Below, in pieces: positions 33,837-42,314 of a stretch of 57,416 nucleotides of DNA; the first letter of the stretch is position 1; each line of letters opens with the position of its first letter. The notes beneath the pieces are model-generated. The model ran no database searches. It had not been told where the DNA came from and saw nothing but the letters and a program-made list of their open reading frames with translations. A program made the position numbers and the translations under genes. The stretch lies in assembly GCA_945885475.1 (NCBI GenBank), contig CAMCYR010000018.1, positions 1 through 57,416 of the forward strand, in the 5' to 3' direction. This DNA comes from Chitinophaga pinensis. GTDB lineage: Bacteria > Bacteroidota > Bacteroidia > 2-12-FULL-35-15.

Positions 33837-34982
33837 ATGATCCCTTTTAATAAACCATATTATTCAGGAAACGAGAAACGCTACATTGTGAAAGCGATGG
33901 AAACAAAGATCCTTACCGGTGATATGTCTATGATTCGTGACTGCGAATCTTTTCTTGAGAAAAAGTATCGTTTTCCAAAAGTATTTCTGACCAATTCATG
34001 TACGATGGCTTTGGAAATGTCCGCTTTAATTGCGGACATACAGCCCGGCGATGAAGTGATTATGCCTTCCTATACCTATGTTTCAACGGCCAATGCATTT
34101 GCTTTAAGAGGTGCCAAAATTGTGTTTGTTGACAGCAAAAACGATCATCCCAATATGGATGAAGGGCAGATCGAAAAGTTAATTACTCCTAATACAAAAG
34201 CAATTGTTGCTGTTCATTATGCCGGTGTTTCCTGCGATTTTTCAATCCTGCGATCACTTGCAAAAAAATATAATTTATTGATTATTGAAGATGCCGCTCA
34301 AGGTATCAATTCTTTCTATAATGAATTGTCTATAGGAACAATTGGTGATATCGCTTGTTTTTCTTTTCATGAAACAAAAAATATTCATTGCGGAGAAGGT
34401 GGCTTCATCGTGTTGAATAATCCTCGTTTGATTACCAAGGCAGAGACAGTAAGAAATAAAGGAACAAACAGATCGGCTTTTGTAAGAGGAGAAGTTGCAA
34501 AATACGAATGGGTCGGTCTCGGTTTTTCCTCCATGCCATCTGCTATTGCTGCCGCTTTTTTATATGCTCAGTTAGAACAGATTGAAAAGGTTCAAAAAAG
34601 AAGGTTGAATCTCTGGAATACCTATTACAAAAAATTAAAAGTACTTCAGGAAAAGGGGCAGATCCGATTGCCTTCGATTCCTGAATATGCTTCTAATAAC
34701 GCACATATTTTTTATTTTGTTTGCAATTCTGCTAATGAGCGAAACGACTTGATCAGATTTTTGAAAACAAATGCAATACAGGCTGTTTTTCATTATCAAT
34801 CCTTGCATGCGAGTCCGTTTTACAAATTAAAACACGATGGCAGAAGCTTGGATAATGCTGACAGATACAGTGCATGTTTGGTTCGGTTGCCTTTGTTTTT
34901 TGAGCTTACAAAGACAGAACAGGATTATATTTGCGAGAAAGTGATTGAGTTTTATAGTAATCTGCCAATTCTGGTGGACTGA
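33837..34982 (+). CDS. wecE: dTDP-4-amino-4,6-dideoxygalactose transaminase (WecE/RffA-like)
   Basis: 381 residues, DegT/DnrJ/EryC1/StrS aminotransferase fold. The sequence follows E. coli WecE closely along its length: MIPFNKPYYSGNE start, TNSCTMALEMSALI, IQPGDEVIMPSYTYVSTANA, VHYAGVSCDF, IIEDAAQGINS and the PLP-lysine motif SFHETKN, then RNKGTNRSAFVRGEV. WecE makes dTDP-fucosamine by PLP- and glutamate-dependent amination. Thus the polymer probably contains a 4-amino-4,6-dideoxy sugar. The matching RmlA/RmlB genes are not in the window. An 0.8-kb repeat array follows. Confidence 0.88.
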   Translation: MIPFNKPYYSGNEKRYIVKAMETKILTGDMSMIRDCESFLEKKYRFPKVFLTNSCTMALEMSALIADIQPGDEVIMPSYTYVSTANAFALRGAKIVFVDSKNDHPNMDEGQIEKLITPNTKAIVAVHYAGVSCDFSILRSLAKKYNLLIIEDAAQGINSFYNELSIGTIGDIACFSFHETKNIHCGEGGFIVLNNPRLITKAETVRNKGTNRSAFVRGEVAKYEWVGLGFSSMPSAIAAAFLYAQLEQIEKVQKRRLNLWNTYYKKLKVLQEKGQIRLPSIPEYASNNAHIFYFVCNSANERNDLIRFLKTNAIQAVFHYQSLHASPFYKLKHDGRSLDNADRYSACLVRLPLFFELTKTEQDYICEKVIEFYSNLPILVD

Positions 34983-35002
34983 AATGAAAAATCAACCCCT
35001 AA

Positions 35003-35768
35003 GTCTCTATGTGGTAAAAACCATTAAAATGTATTTCATTTTACCACATAGAAATATAGATCATTGAATTGAATTGATTTATTTGTCGAAGAATAATGGC
35101 ATAGAAAATATATTTTTACATAGACATATCATTTTTTTAATTCCTAAAGGAATATTAATAAATTTCAATTGCTAAAATATCTTTAAAACTGGACAAAAGA
35201 CGTTTGTTAATGAGTATTTGAGTAAGCTTACAAGAAAAGAGTAACCCTATGTTTCTATGTGGTAAAAACCATTAAAATGTATTTCATTTTACCACATAGA
35301 AATATAGTTCATTGAATTGAATTGATTTATTTGTGGAAGAATAATGGCATAGAAAATATATTTTTACATAGACATATCAGTTTTTTTAATTCCTAAAGGA
35401 ATATTAATAAATTTTAATTGCTCAAATATCTTTAAAAATGGACAAAAGACATTTGTTAATGAATATTTCAGTAAGCTTCCTGAAAAATAGAAACCCTATG
35501 TTTCTATGTGGTAAAAACCATTAAAATGTATTTCATTTTACCACATAGAAATATAGATCATTGAATTGAATTATTTTTGTTGGAATTGACTATTTCAGTA
35601 AACTACTTGAAAATTGAAACCCTATGTCTCTATGTGGTAAAAACCATTAAAATGTATTTCATTTTACCACATAGAAATATAGATCATTGAATTGTATTAT
35701 TTTTGTTGGAATTGACTATTTCAGTAAACTACTTGAAAAGAGTAACCCTATGTCTCTATGCGGTAAAA
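35003..35768. repeat. Tandem palindrome array between wecE and asnB
   Basis: Fills the 814-bp gap between the two genes; no coding region is present. Each unit contains a perfect inverted repeat CTATGTGGTAAAA / TTTTACCACATAG separated by the same 19-base loop. Palindrome positions: 35007-35051, 35255-35299, 35504-35548 and 35630-35674; a fifth, left arm only (CTATGCGGTAAAA), is at 35756-35768. In copies 2 and 3 flanking TTT/AAA extend the stem to 16 bp. Unit lengths are 248 and 249 bp (two long units) then 126 and 126 bp (two short units). The short units lack the middle part, including ATTCCTAAAGGAAT, but share both ends, ACCCTATG and ATATAGATCATTGAATTG. It looks like a palindromic element spread by tandem duplication. 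Not a CRISPR. Confidence 0.92.
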
Positions 35769-35796
35769 ACCATTTTAAATTGAACCCCAATATAGT

Positions 35797-37692
35797 ATGT
35801 GTGGAATAAACGGGATTTTAGGTTTGTCTGATACAACGCTCGCAAAACAAAAAGTGCAGGCGATGAATACAGCTATGAAACACCGTGGCCCTGATGATGA
35901 CGGATTGTTTGCTGAAGATGAAATTGTATTGGGACACAGACGACTTTCGATCATCGATCTTTCCTCTGCTGGTCATCAACCGATGCAGTCCCATGACGGA
36001 AGATTTAAGATCGTTTATAATGGTGAATTATATAATTATAAGGAATTAAGGTTTGAACTTAAAAGAGTAGTGTCAGGTTCTGGCGAGCAAGCTTATTTTT
36101 TTCAAACCAATACAGATACGGAGGTTATCATTGCTGCATATGCCAGATGGGGCGAAGAATGTGTAAATCATTTTAACGGAATGTTTGCATTCGCTATCTG
36201 GGATTCTCTGAAAAAAGAACTTTTTATTGCACGTGATCGCTTAGGGATAAAACCGCTCTATTATTTATATACCAACAATGTTCTGGCATTTTCTTCTGAG
36301 ATTCGTTCTTTATTGGCAAGTGAATTGATTCCGAAAAAATTGGATGAAAATAATTTAGTGGATTACCTTCGCTATCAGATCGTGCATGCGCCCAACACAA
36401 TTGTAAAAGGTGTGAAGATGCTGATGCCTGGACATTGTATTAAAGCGGTTAACGATAAGATCACTCTTCATAACTATTGGAATATTACAAAAAACATCAG
36501 TAACGCTTCCGATGGAAAATCCTATACGGAAGTATGTAAAGATGTAAATTCCTTATTAACAAAAGCTGTTGAAAGGCGACTCATCGCGGATGTTCCTTTT
36601 GGAGCGTTCCTCTCAGGTGGTATCGATTCAAGCGCTATTGTAGGGTTGATGAGCAAAGTGTCAACAGAAAAGGTTAAAACATTTTCTGTAACATTTGATG
36701 AAAGTGAATTTTCTGAATCGAAATACGCGCAACTGATTGCGAAGAAATTCAATACCGATCACCACGAAATAAAATTGAACCCATCCGACTTTTTGAAAGA
36801 ATTACCCAATGCTTTAAAAGCGATGGACCACCCCAGTGGTGACGGTCCCAATACATATATCGTTTCAAAAGCAACGAAAGAAGCGGGTATCACAATGGCA
36901 TTGTCCGGTTTAGGCGGTGACGAGCTATTTGCAGGATACGATGTTTTTAAACGTTCATTGGAATTAAATAAAAAAGCCTGGTTGAATGCCTTTCCTCGAT
37001 TTATGAGGGGTGCAGGAGGAAGCCTTTTGACAAAAGCAAAACCCGGTATCGCATCGGAGAAAATCGCAGAATTATTAAAGCAGGAATCTATTAATCTAAA
37101 ATCATTTTACCCATTATCGCGACAAGTGCTGATGGATAAAGATCTTTCAGGGATCATCAATCACAAGGAATTGGCACACAACCGTGTTTCTGAAATTATT
37201 GACGAGGCGAATTTTTCATCTGTTAAATCGAAAATTTCACAAGTTTCAATAGCAGAAATCTCTACCTATATGCAAAATGTTTTGTTAGGTGATGCCGATC
37301 AGATGAGCATGGCACTAGCCTTGGAGATCCGCGTTCCCTTTGTTGATTATACTTTGGTTGAATACGTCTTGGGCGTCCCCGATAAATACAAAAATCCTAC
37401 TACACCAAAAAAATTATTGATCGATTCACTTGGTGATCTGCTGCCATCTGAAATTGTAAACAGACCCAAAATGGGTTTCACATTCCCCTGGAAAGATTGG
37501 ATGAAGGGTGAATTAAAAGATTTTTGTTTTCAGAAAATGATCTCTTTGTCGAAACGCAACTTGTTTAATGAAAATGGTGTAATGAAACTATGGACTGATT
37601 TCTTATCGGATAATCCAAAGGTTACGTGGTCGCGCATCTGGTATTTGGTTGTTTTAGAGAATTGGCTTCAGGAGAATAAAATTGAAGACTGA
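35797..37692 (+). CDS. asnB: Glutamine-hydrolysing asparagine synthase-like amidotransferase
   Basis: 631 residues. MCGINGILG gives the N-terminal nucleophile Cys2 of class II glutamine amidotransferases; KHRGPDDDG and a complete GATase domain follow. The synthetase domain has the pyrophosphatase loop FLSGGIDSSAI (about 270-280) and LSGLGGDELFAGYD. This family makes asparagine or amidates other carboxylates. Copies inside polysaccharide loci, as here between wecE and glycosyltransferases, may amidate a uronic acid or peptide group instead (inference). The upstream repeat array ends 28 bp before its ATG, and no clear promoter was found. The stop overlaps the next start (TGATG). Confidence 0.92.
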   Translation: MCGINGILGLSDTTLAKQKVQAMNTAMKHRGPDDDGLFAEDEIVLGHRRLSIIDLSSAGHQPMQSHDGRFKIVYNGELYNYKELRFELKRVVSGSGEQAYFFQTNTDTEVIIAAYARWGEECVNHFNGMFAFAIWDSLKKELFIARDRLGIKPLYYLYTNNVLAFSSEIRSLLASELIPKKLDENNLVDYLRYQIVHAPNTIVKGVKMLMPGHCIKAVNDKITLHNYWNITKNISNASDGKSYTEVCKDVNSLLTKAVERRLIADVPFGAFLSGGIDSSAIVGLMSKVSTEKVKTFSVTFDESEFSESKYAQLIAKKFNTDHHEIKLNPSDFLKELPNALKAMDHPSGDGPNTYIVSKATKEAGITMALSGLGGDELFAGYDVFKRSLELNKKAWLNAFPRFMRGAGGSLLTKAKPGIASEKIAELLKQESINLKSFYPLSRQVLMDKDLSGIINHKELAHNRVSEIIDEANFSSVKSKISQVSIAEISTYMQNVLLGDADQMSMALALEIRVPFVDYTLVEYVLGVPDKYKNPTTPKKLLIDSLGDLLPSEIVNRPKMGFTFPWKDWMKGELKDFCFQKMISLSKRNLFNENGVMKLWTDFLSDNPKVTWSRIWYLVVLENWLQENKIED

Positions 37693-38837
37693 TGGAGAAG
37701 AAGAAAATCATCATTTTTATTGATTGGTATCTTCCCGGATACAAGGCAGGTGGACCTATTCAGTCGATCTCTAATCTGGTTGATCATCTGAAAGATGAAT
37801 TTGATTTTTATATTGTTACTCGCGATACGGATTATTGCGAATCAATTCCCTATCCGAATATAATCAGTAATCAATGGAATGTATCTGAGGATGGAGTGAA
37901 CGTTTTTTATTTTTCACAAAATAATTTAACAAGATCCAATATAAGGAAATTGCTTCGTCAGACTGCATTTGATAGCGTATACCTAAACGGAATCTTTTCA
38001 CTATATTTTACACTTCTTCCTTTGTATTATCTGCGCACGTACAAGCACAAAAAAGTGGTGATCGCTGCAAGAGGGATGCTTGCGGAAAGTGCATTGGGAG
38101 TAAAAAAAATTAAAAAACGTTTTTTTTTACGTGCTGTAAAAACATTGAACTTGTTTGATCAGGTGATTTTTCATGCCTCTACAGAAAATGAAAAAGTAGA
38201 CATCCGAAAGGTATTAGGGAATTCAATGGAGATAGAAATAGCAGGGAATCTTCCGCAACGAAACGTGTCAGAAAAAAATTCCGAAAAAATAAAAACAGCC
38301 GGCACCTTGAAATTAGTTAGCGTTGCTAGAATTGCTCCCGAAAAAAATCTCTTATTTGCTCTGCAAATATTAAAGCATGTAAAAGAGAGTGTGTCCTTCG
38401 ATTTTTATGGACCGGTATATAATACCGAATATTGGGAAGCATGCAAAGTGGAAATGAAGCAGCTTCCTCCGAATGTTTTGGTGAGCTATAGAGGTAGCCT
38501 GGAAAGCAATAAGGTATTGTCACACCTGGAAAAATACCACATGCTATTTATGCCTACCCGCGGAGAAAATTTTGGTCACATCATCTTGCAATCACTTTCT
38601 GTTGGCTGCCCGGTGATCATCAGTGATCAGACTCCTTGGAAGAATCTGAAGAAGGAAAATGTCGGTTGGGACCTTTCTTTACAAGATCTTTCTGCATTCG
38701 CAAGTGCAATCGACAAAGCAGCAGTCATGGATCAACAGGAGTATGCCCAAATGTCGAATGCAGCATACGACTTTGCTAAAAAGTATATGAATGATCCTGA
38801 AATTGTAAAACAAAACAGACATTTGTTTAATGTTTAA
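37692..38837 (+). CDS. GT-B glycosyltransferase, family 4 type
   Basis: 381 residues. IIIFIDWYLPGYKAGGPIQS is the glycine-rich N-terminal start of GT4 enzymes; LVSVARIAPEKNLLFAL opens the second half, and the signature is GENFGHIILQSLSVGCPVI, where E...Q replaces the usual E-x7-E pair. TDQ-like SDQTPWKNL follows. Translationally coupled to asnB. Donor unknown. Confidence 0.88.
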   Translation: MEKKKIIIFIDWYLPGYKAGGPIQSISNLVDHLKDEFDFYIVTRDTDYCESIPYPNIISNQWNVSEDGVNVFYFSQNNLTRSNIRKLLRQTAFDSVYLNGIFSLYFTLLPLYYLRTYKHKKVVIAARGMLAESALGVKKIKKRFFLRAVKTLNLFDQVIFHASTENEKVDIRKVLGNSMEIEIAGNLPQRNVSEKNSEKIKTAGTLKLVSVARIAPEKNLLFALQILKHVKESVSFDFYGPVYNTEYWEACKVEMKQLPPNVLVSYRGSLESNKVLSHLEKYHMLFMPTRGENFGHIILQSLSVGCPVIISDQTPWKNLKKENVGWDLSLQDLSAFASAIDKAAVMDQQEYAQMSNAAYDFAKKYMNDPEIVKQNRHLFNV

Positions 38838-38849
38838 TACATTTGTGAT

Positions 38850-39398
38850 ATGGATAGTACTGATTTATCAAAATTCAATAATACATTTTACAAGCCGGGT
38901 GGGAATATGCTGACCAGGTTTCTCTGGTATTTCACAAATGTTATTTGGTTCAATTCTGCTTTTCCTGTCAGTTTTATAAAAGTTTTTTTATTGCGTTTAT
39001 ATGGCGCGAAGATCGGTTCCGGTGTGGTGATCAAGCCACGGGTTTCTATTAAATATCCCTGGAAATTAGCTGTTGGAAATAACGTTTGGATAGGAGAGCA
39101 GGTCTGGATCGATAATCTAGCTCAGGTAACGATCGGAGATAATGTCTGTATCTCACAAGGAGCAATGCTGCTCTGTGGTAATCACAATTACAAAAAACAA
39201 GCATTTGATCTGGTTCTTGGAGAAATTGTTCTGGAAGAGGGCGTATGGATCGGTGCTAAAGCAATTGTTTGTCCCAGTGTTACCTGTCGTTCCCATGCGG
39301 TACTTGCTGTAAATTCCGTTGCCACTTCAAATCTGGAATCCTATAAAATATATCAGGGAAATCCTGCTTCACCAGTCAGAGACAGAATTATTCAATAA
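38850..39398 (+). CDS. Hexapeptide acetyltransferase, WcaF-like
   Basis: 182 residues. Resembles colanic-acid acetyltransferase WcaF: a hydrophobic N-terminal segment (FLWYFTNVIWFNSAFPV), LYGAKIGSGVVIKPRVSIKYPW, a hexapeptide helix, and a CGNHNYKKQAFDL segment with the catalytic-type His. It ends YKIYQGNPASPVRDR. Probably acetylates the polymer or its lipid-linked unit. The stop codon overlaps the next start (TAATG). Confidence 0.88.
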   Translation: MDSTDLSKFNNTFYKPGGNMLTRFLWYFTNVIWFNSAFPVSFIKVFLLRLYGAKIGSGVVIKPRVSIKYPWKLAVGNNVWIGEQVWIDNLAQVTIGDNVCISQGAMLLCGNHNYKKQAFDLVLGEIVLEEGVWIGAKAIVCPSVTCRSHAVLAVNSVATSNLESYKIYQGNPASPVRDRIIQ

Positions 39399-40150
39399 TG
39401 CTAAAAGTCTCTATCATAACCGTTTGTTTTAATAGTTCAGAAACAATTGAGCGTACGATACAGTCCGTTATTGCGCAGGACTATCCTGAAATCGAATACA
39501 TCATTGTGGATGGAAGATCTTCAGATTCAACTTTGCAGATCGTTGATCGTTATCGCGCGTCTATTTCAAAAATAATATCAGAAAAGGACGATGGGATCTA
39601 CGATGCTATCAACAAAGGAATTGCTGCGGCAACAGGTGATATCATTGCGATAATTCATGCCGATGATTTTTATGCCGACGGGCAGGTGATTTCATCTGTC
39701 GTCAATTGTTTTGTTCAAAAGAATGTAGATACTGTTTATGGCGATCTTCAGTATGTTGACCGGTCGGACACAGATAAAGTAACACGAAACTGGATCTCCG
39801 GAAAGTATCAGAAACAAAATTTCCTGAAAGGCTGGATGCCACCGCATCCTTCATTTTTCGTTAAAAGAGATTGTTATTCTAAATTTGGAGTATTTAATAC
39901 CACACTGCGTTCAGCTGCTGATTACGAAATGATGCTCCGTCTTTTATATAAACATAATTGTTCGGTTGAATACATTCCACATGTATTGGTTAAAATGAGA
40001 GTCGGAGGAAAGAGTAATGTTTCCATCATGAACAGAATCAAAGCAAACCGAGAAGATAAAAAGGCCTGGGAAATAAACGGTTTACAAGCCGGAATGTTCA
40101 CCTTTATCCGTAAGCCATTATCGAAATTAGGACAGTTCTTGAAAAAATAA
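39398..40150 (+). CDS. Family 2 glycosyltransferase
   Basis: 250 residues. VSIITVCFNSSETIERTIQSV start, IIVDGRSSDSTLQI loop, an EKDDGIYDAINKGI segment and the metal site IIHADDFYADG (about 86-96). LRSAADYEMMLRLL gives the C-terminal acidic site. This subgroup (WcaA-like) is typical of colanic-acid-type loci. It is the last gene of the surface-polysaccharide region and is followed by repeats and a terminator. Confidence 0.9.
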   Translation: MLKVSIITVCFNSSETIERTIQSVIAQDYPEIEYIIVDGRSSDSTLQIVDRYRASISKIISEKDDGIYDAINKGIAAATGDIIAIIHADDFYADGQVISSVVNCFVQKNVDTVYGDLQYVDRSDTDKVTRNWISGKYQKQNFLKGWMPPHPSFFVKRDCYSKFGVFNTTLRSAADYEMMLRLLYKHNCSVEYIPHVLVKMRVGGKSNVSIMNRIKANREDKKAWEINGLQAGMFTFIRKPLSKLGQFLKK

Positions 40151-40163
40151 AATCAACTGTGCT

Positions 40164-40246
40164 GTCAGTTCGAGCGGAGTCGAGAACGAGAGTAATATAG
40201 GAAAGAAAAATGCTTGTCGCCAGTCAGTTCGAGCGGAGTCGAGAAC
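40164..40246. repeat. Two copies of a 24-bp intergenic repeat
   Basis: GTCAGTTCGAGCGGAGTCGA followed by GAAC occurs at 40164-40187 and identically at 40223-40246, in the gap after the last polysaccharide gene. Short repeats of this kind (also GTCATTTCGACC-like, seen once at 48311) are, from general knowledge, common between genes in Bacteroidota. Confidence 0.8.
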
Positions 40247-40298
40247 CAGCACTTATTGCTTTTTTCTATAGAAAATATCAGTTTGTATTGTTGCAAAA

Positions 40299-40328
40299 AA
40301 AAATCCTCTGTATTAACAGAGGATTTTT
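40299..40328. terminator. Bidirectional terminator
   Basis: AAAAATCCTCTGT (40299-40311), loop ATTA, ACAGAGGATTTTT (40316-40328). The A and T runs make it active in both directions, between the converging polysaccharide genes (plus) and the DUF6089 gene (minus), whose stop codon is only four bases beyond. Confidence 0.9.
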
Positions 40329-40331
40329 ACA

Positions 40332-41240
40332 TTAGAACTTAGCACGTATCTTACGTTTCTTGTATTTCTTTTTCTTGAAAATACTTCCATATTTAGAACG
40401 ATAGAAAGAACTCTTTCCTCGTATAACATAGCTGTAATTAACTGAAGTAGTAAGATAAGAGTCGTTATGGGAAGGATCACCACGTTTTTTCCCCGTAATG
40501 TAATTGTCTCTGCTTGCAACATCTGGGTCGTTTCCTAATTCATCTCTTCTGTTAGAAAGCGCTTGTGCTTCTGCACTTGTTAATGCAGAAGGATCCGCAT
40601 AAACAGTACTTACATCATCCAAGTAATCTGTAAAGGTTGTTCTCCAATTAAATTCCCATCCGATACGGTGTTGTTTGTCGATAGTAAAGTATAAACCAAT
40701 TCCTAAAGGAACAGCTGCCCCAATTGTTGAATACTTTACTCCTTCCGTCTGAAGCGGTTGAAGTGCGGTCCACTCACCGTTATAATATGTTTTCGGATTG
40801 TGATAGAATGCTGCAACACCAACAAAAGCATACATTTTGAAATCATTTCTATATTGGTAGGTACGACCTAAATCAGGAATATCCACAAAATAAAATTGAC
40901 CGGTAAGTTCCAATTCTATGATATCGTTTCTGAAAGATAAATTGCGACCAGCTCTTCCGCGGTTCGTAGAAAGGTAATCAGCACCAGCAATACGGTTCCA
41001 GTTCAATCCTAACTTCCCTGAAATGATTGGATTGAACTTGTATCGTGCAAATCCACCAACGGTAAATTGGGTTTTTGATAATTTAATATCAGATATAAAA
41101 TCTTTTCTTGTATCAGATTTCCCGCCAATCTCTCCCAAATAGTTGGATGCTCCGGCATGAACACCGAAATCCCAGAGGTACTGGCTATAACTTGTTGAAG
41201 AGAGAAAAGAAATGATTGAAATGATAATTATTTTTCGCAT
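40332..41240 (-). CDS. DUF6089-type outer-membrane beta-barrel protein
   Basis: 302 residues. Signal peptide ending near SYSQ, then YLWDFGVHAGASNYLGEIGG, the hallmark of DUF6089 proteins in Bacteroidota. Alternating strands (FTVGGFARYKFNPIISGKLG, YAFVGVAAFYHNP, AAVPLGIGLYFTID) suggest a small beta-barrel. The C-terminal tail is very basic (KKKKYKKRKIRAKF). The function is not known; it often accompanies cell-envelope genes. Transcribed alone from a -7 element at 41245-41252 on the minus strand. Confidence 0.85.
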   Translation of the reverse strand: MRKIIIISIISFLSSTSYSQYLWDFGVHAGASNYLGEIGGKSDTRKDFISDIKLSKTQFTVGGFARYKFNPIISGKLGLNWNRIAGADYLSTNRGRAGRNLSFRNDIIELELTGQFYFVDIPDLGRTYQYRNDFKMYAFVGVAAFYHNPKTYYNGEWTALQPLQTEGVKYSTIGAAVPLGIGLYFTIDKQHRIGWEFNWRTTFTDYLDDVSTVYADPSALTSAEAQALSNRRDELGNDPDVASRDNYITGKKRGDPSHNDSYLTTSVNYSYVIRGKSSFYRSKYGSIFKKKKYKKRKIRAKF

Positions 41241-41244
41241 ACTA

Positions 41245-41252
41245 CAAATATA
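41245..41252 (-). promoter_or_regulatory. -7 element of the DUF6089 gene
   Basis: On the minus strand TATATTTG, a full TAnnTTTG match, ends five bases before the ATG at 41240, so the transcript would be nearly leaderless. A TTTG lies 25 bases upstream rather than 19. Spacing is poor, so this is a tentative call. Confidence 0.45.
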
Positions 41253-41333
41253 TAAAAAATTATGAATAAAAAAATGGCAAATGATATTTATTTACCTTCG
41301 TAACTTCAATACAAAAATATAAAACTAAATCAC

Positions 41334-42278
41334 ATGTACAACAGAATAACGCAACTTTTCAATATAAAATACCCGGTGATCCAGGCCGGAATGATTTGGT
41401 GCAGTGGTTGGGAACTTGCTTCAGCGGTTAGTAATGCTGGTGGATTGGGTGTTATCGGCAGCGGCAGCATGTACCCGGATGTGTTACGGCAGCAAATTCA
41501 AAAGTGTAAAAAAGCGACTCCATTCCCTTTTGCTGTGAATGTCCCGATGTTATACCCCGATATAGAAAAACATATGGATGTTATTATCTCTGAAGGGGTA
41601 AAGATCGTTTTTACTTCTGCTGGAAATCCTAAAACCTGGACCCAAACGCTGAAAGAAAAGGGAATAATTGTTGTGCATGTGGTGTCGAATGCTAAATTTG
41701 CCAAAAAGGCAGAAGAAGCGGGAGTTGATGCAATCGTTGCTGAAGGTTTTGAGGCTGGTGGACACAATGGAAGGGAAGAAACAACAACTCTTTGTCTTAT
41801 TCCGATTATTAAACAAACAGTCGCCATCCCCCTTATAGCTGCCGGTGGAATAGCGACAGGTAGAGCAATGCTAGCAACAATGGCGCTGGGGGCTGATGGT
41901 GTTCAGATTGGTAGCCGCTTTGTTGCTTCGGTAGAATCTTCTGCCGACATTCACTTTAAAAATAGTGTCGTTGCGGCCAACGAGGGGGATACAAAATTGA
42001 TGATGAAACAACTCACTCCTGTCCGATTGTTGAAAAACCCGTTTTTTGATTCTGTTGAGGAAGCGGAAAATAGATGTGCTTCTGTGGAAGAATTAACGCA
42101 ATTACTCGGGCGGGGTCGCGCAAAAAAAGGTATGTTTGAGGGCGATCTGGAGAATGGTGAACTGGAGATCGGACAAGTTGCTGCCATCATTAATGAAATA
42201 AAACCGGCACATGAAATTGTTGCTGAAATAATTGCTGAATACAATAACGCTAAATCCGAATTGTTAAATGGATTTTAG
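41334..42278 (+). CDS. NAD(P)H-dependent flavin oxidoreductase, nitronate monooxygenase family
   Basis: 314 residues, TIM barrel binding FMN. FNIKYPVIQAGMIWCSGWELASAVSNAGG is represented at the start, VAEGFEAGGHNG is the FMN/substrate segment with the family His, and PLIAAGGIATGRAMLA with GADGVQIGSRF forms the phosphate-binding part. Members oxidise nitronates or, as FabK, reduce enoyl-ACP; the SSADIHFKNSVV region does not decide between them. A TACCTTCG element at 41293-41300 is a near-match to the -7 box. The M16 peptidase gene follows after 36 bp. Confidence 0.88.
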   Translation: MYNRITQLFNIKYPVIQAGMIWCSGWELASAVSNAGGLGVIGSGSMYPDVLRQQIQKCKKATPFPFAVNVPMLYPDIEKHMDVIISEGVKIVFTSAGNPKTWTQTLKEKGIIVVHVVSNAKFAKKAEEAGVDAIVAEGFEAGGHNGREETTTLCLIPIIKQTVAIPLIAAGGIATGRAMLATMALGADGVQIGSRFVASVESSADIHFKNSVVAANEGDTKLMMKQLTPVRLLKNPFFDSVEEAENRCASVEELTQLLGRGRAKKGMFEGDLENGELEIGQVAAIINEIKPAHEIVAEIIAEYNNAKSELLNGF

Positions 42279-42314
42279 CTGTTAAACAAAAAAAATAGAA
42301 TCTAAAAAGTACCT

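Noticed and set aside
34983-35796. Possible CRISPR array
   Set aside because: Units are 248/249 and 126 bp, the intervals are themselves repeated rather than unique spacers, each unit has a long palindrome, and there is no cas gene.
41498-41827. 109-codon minus-strand frame opposite the flavoprotein gene
   Set aside because: Antisense shadow of a well-conserved coding region.
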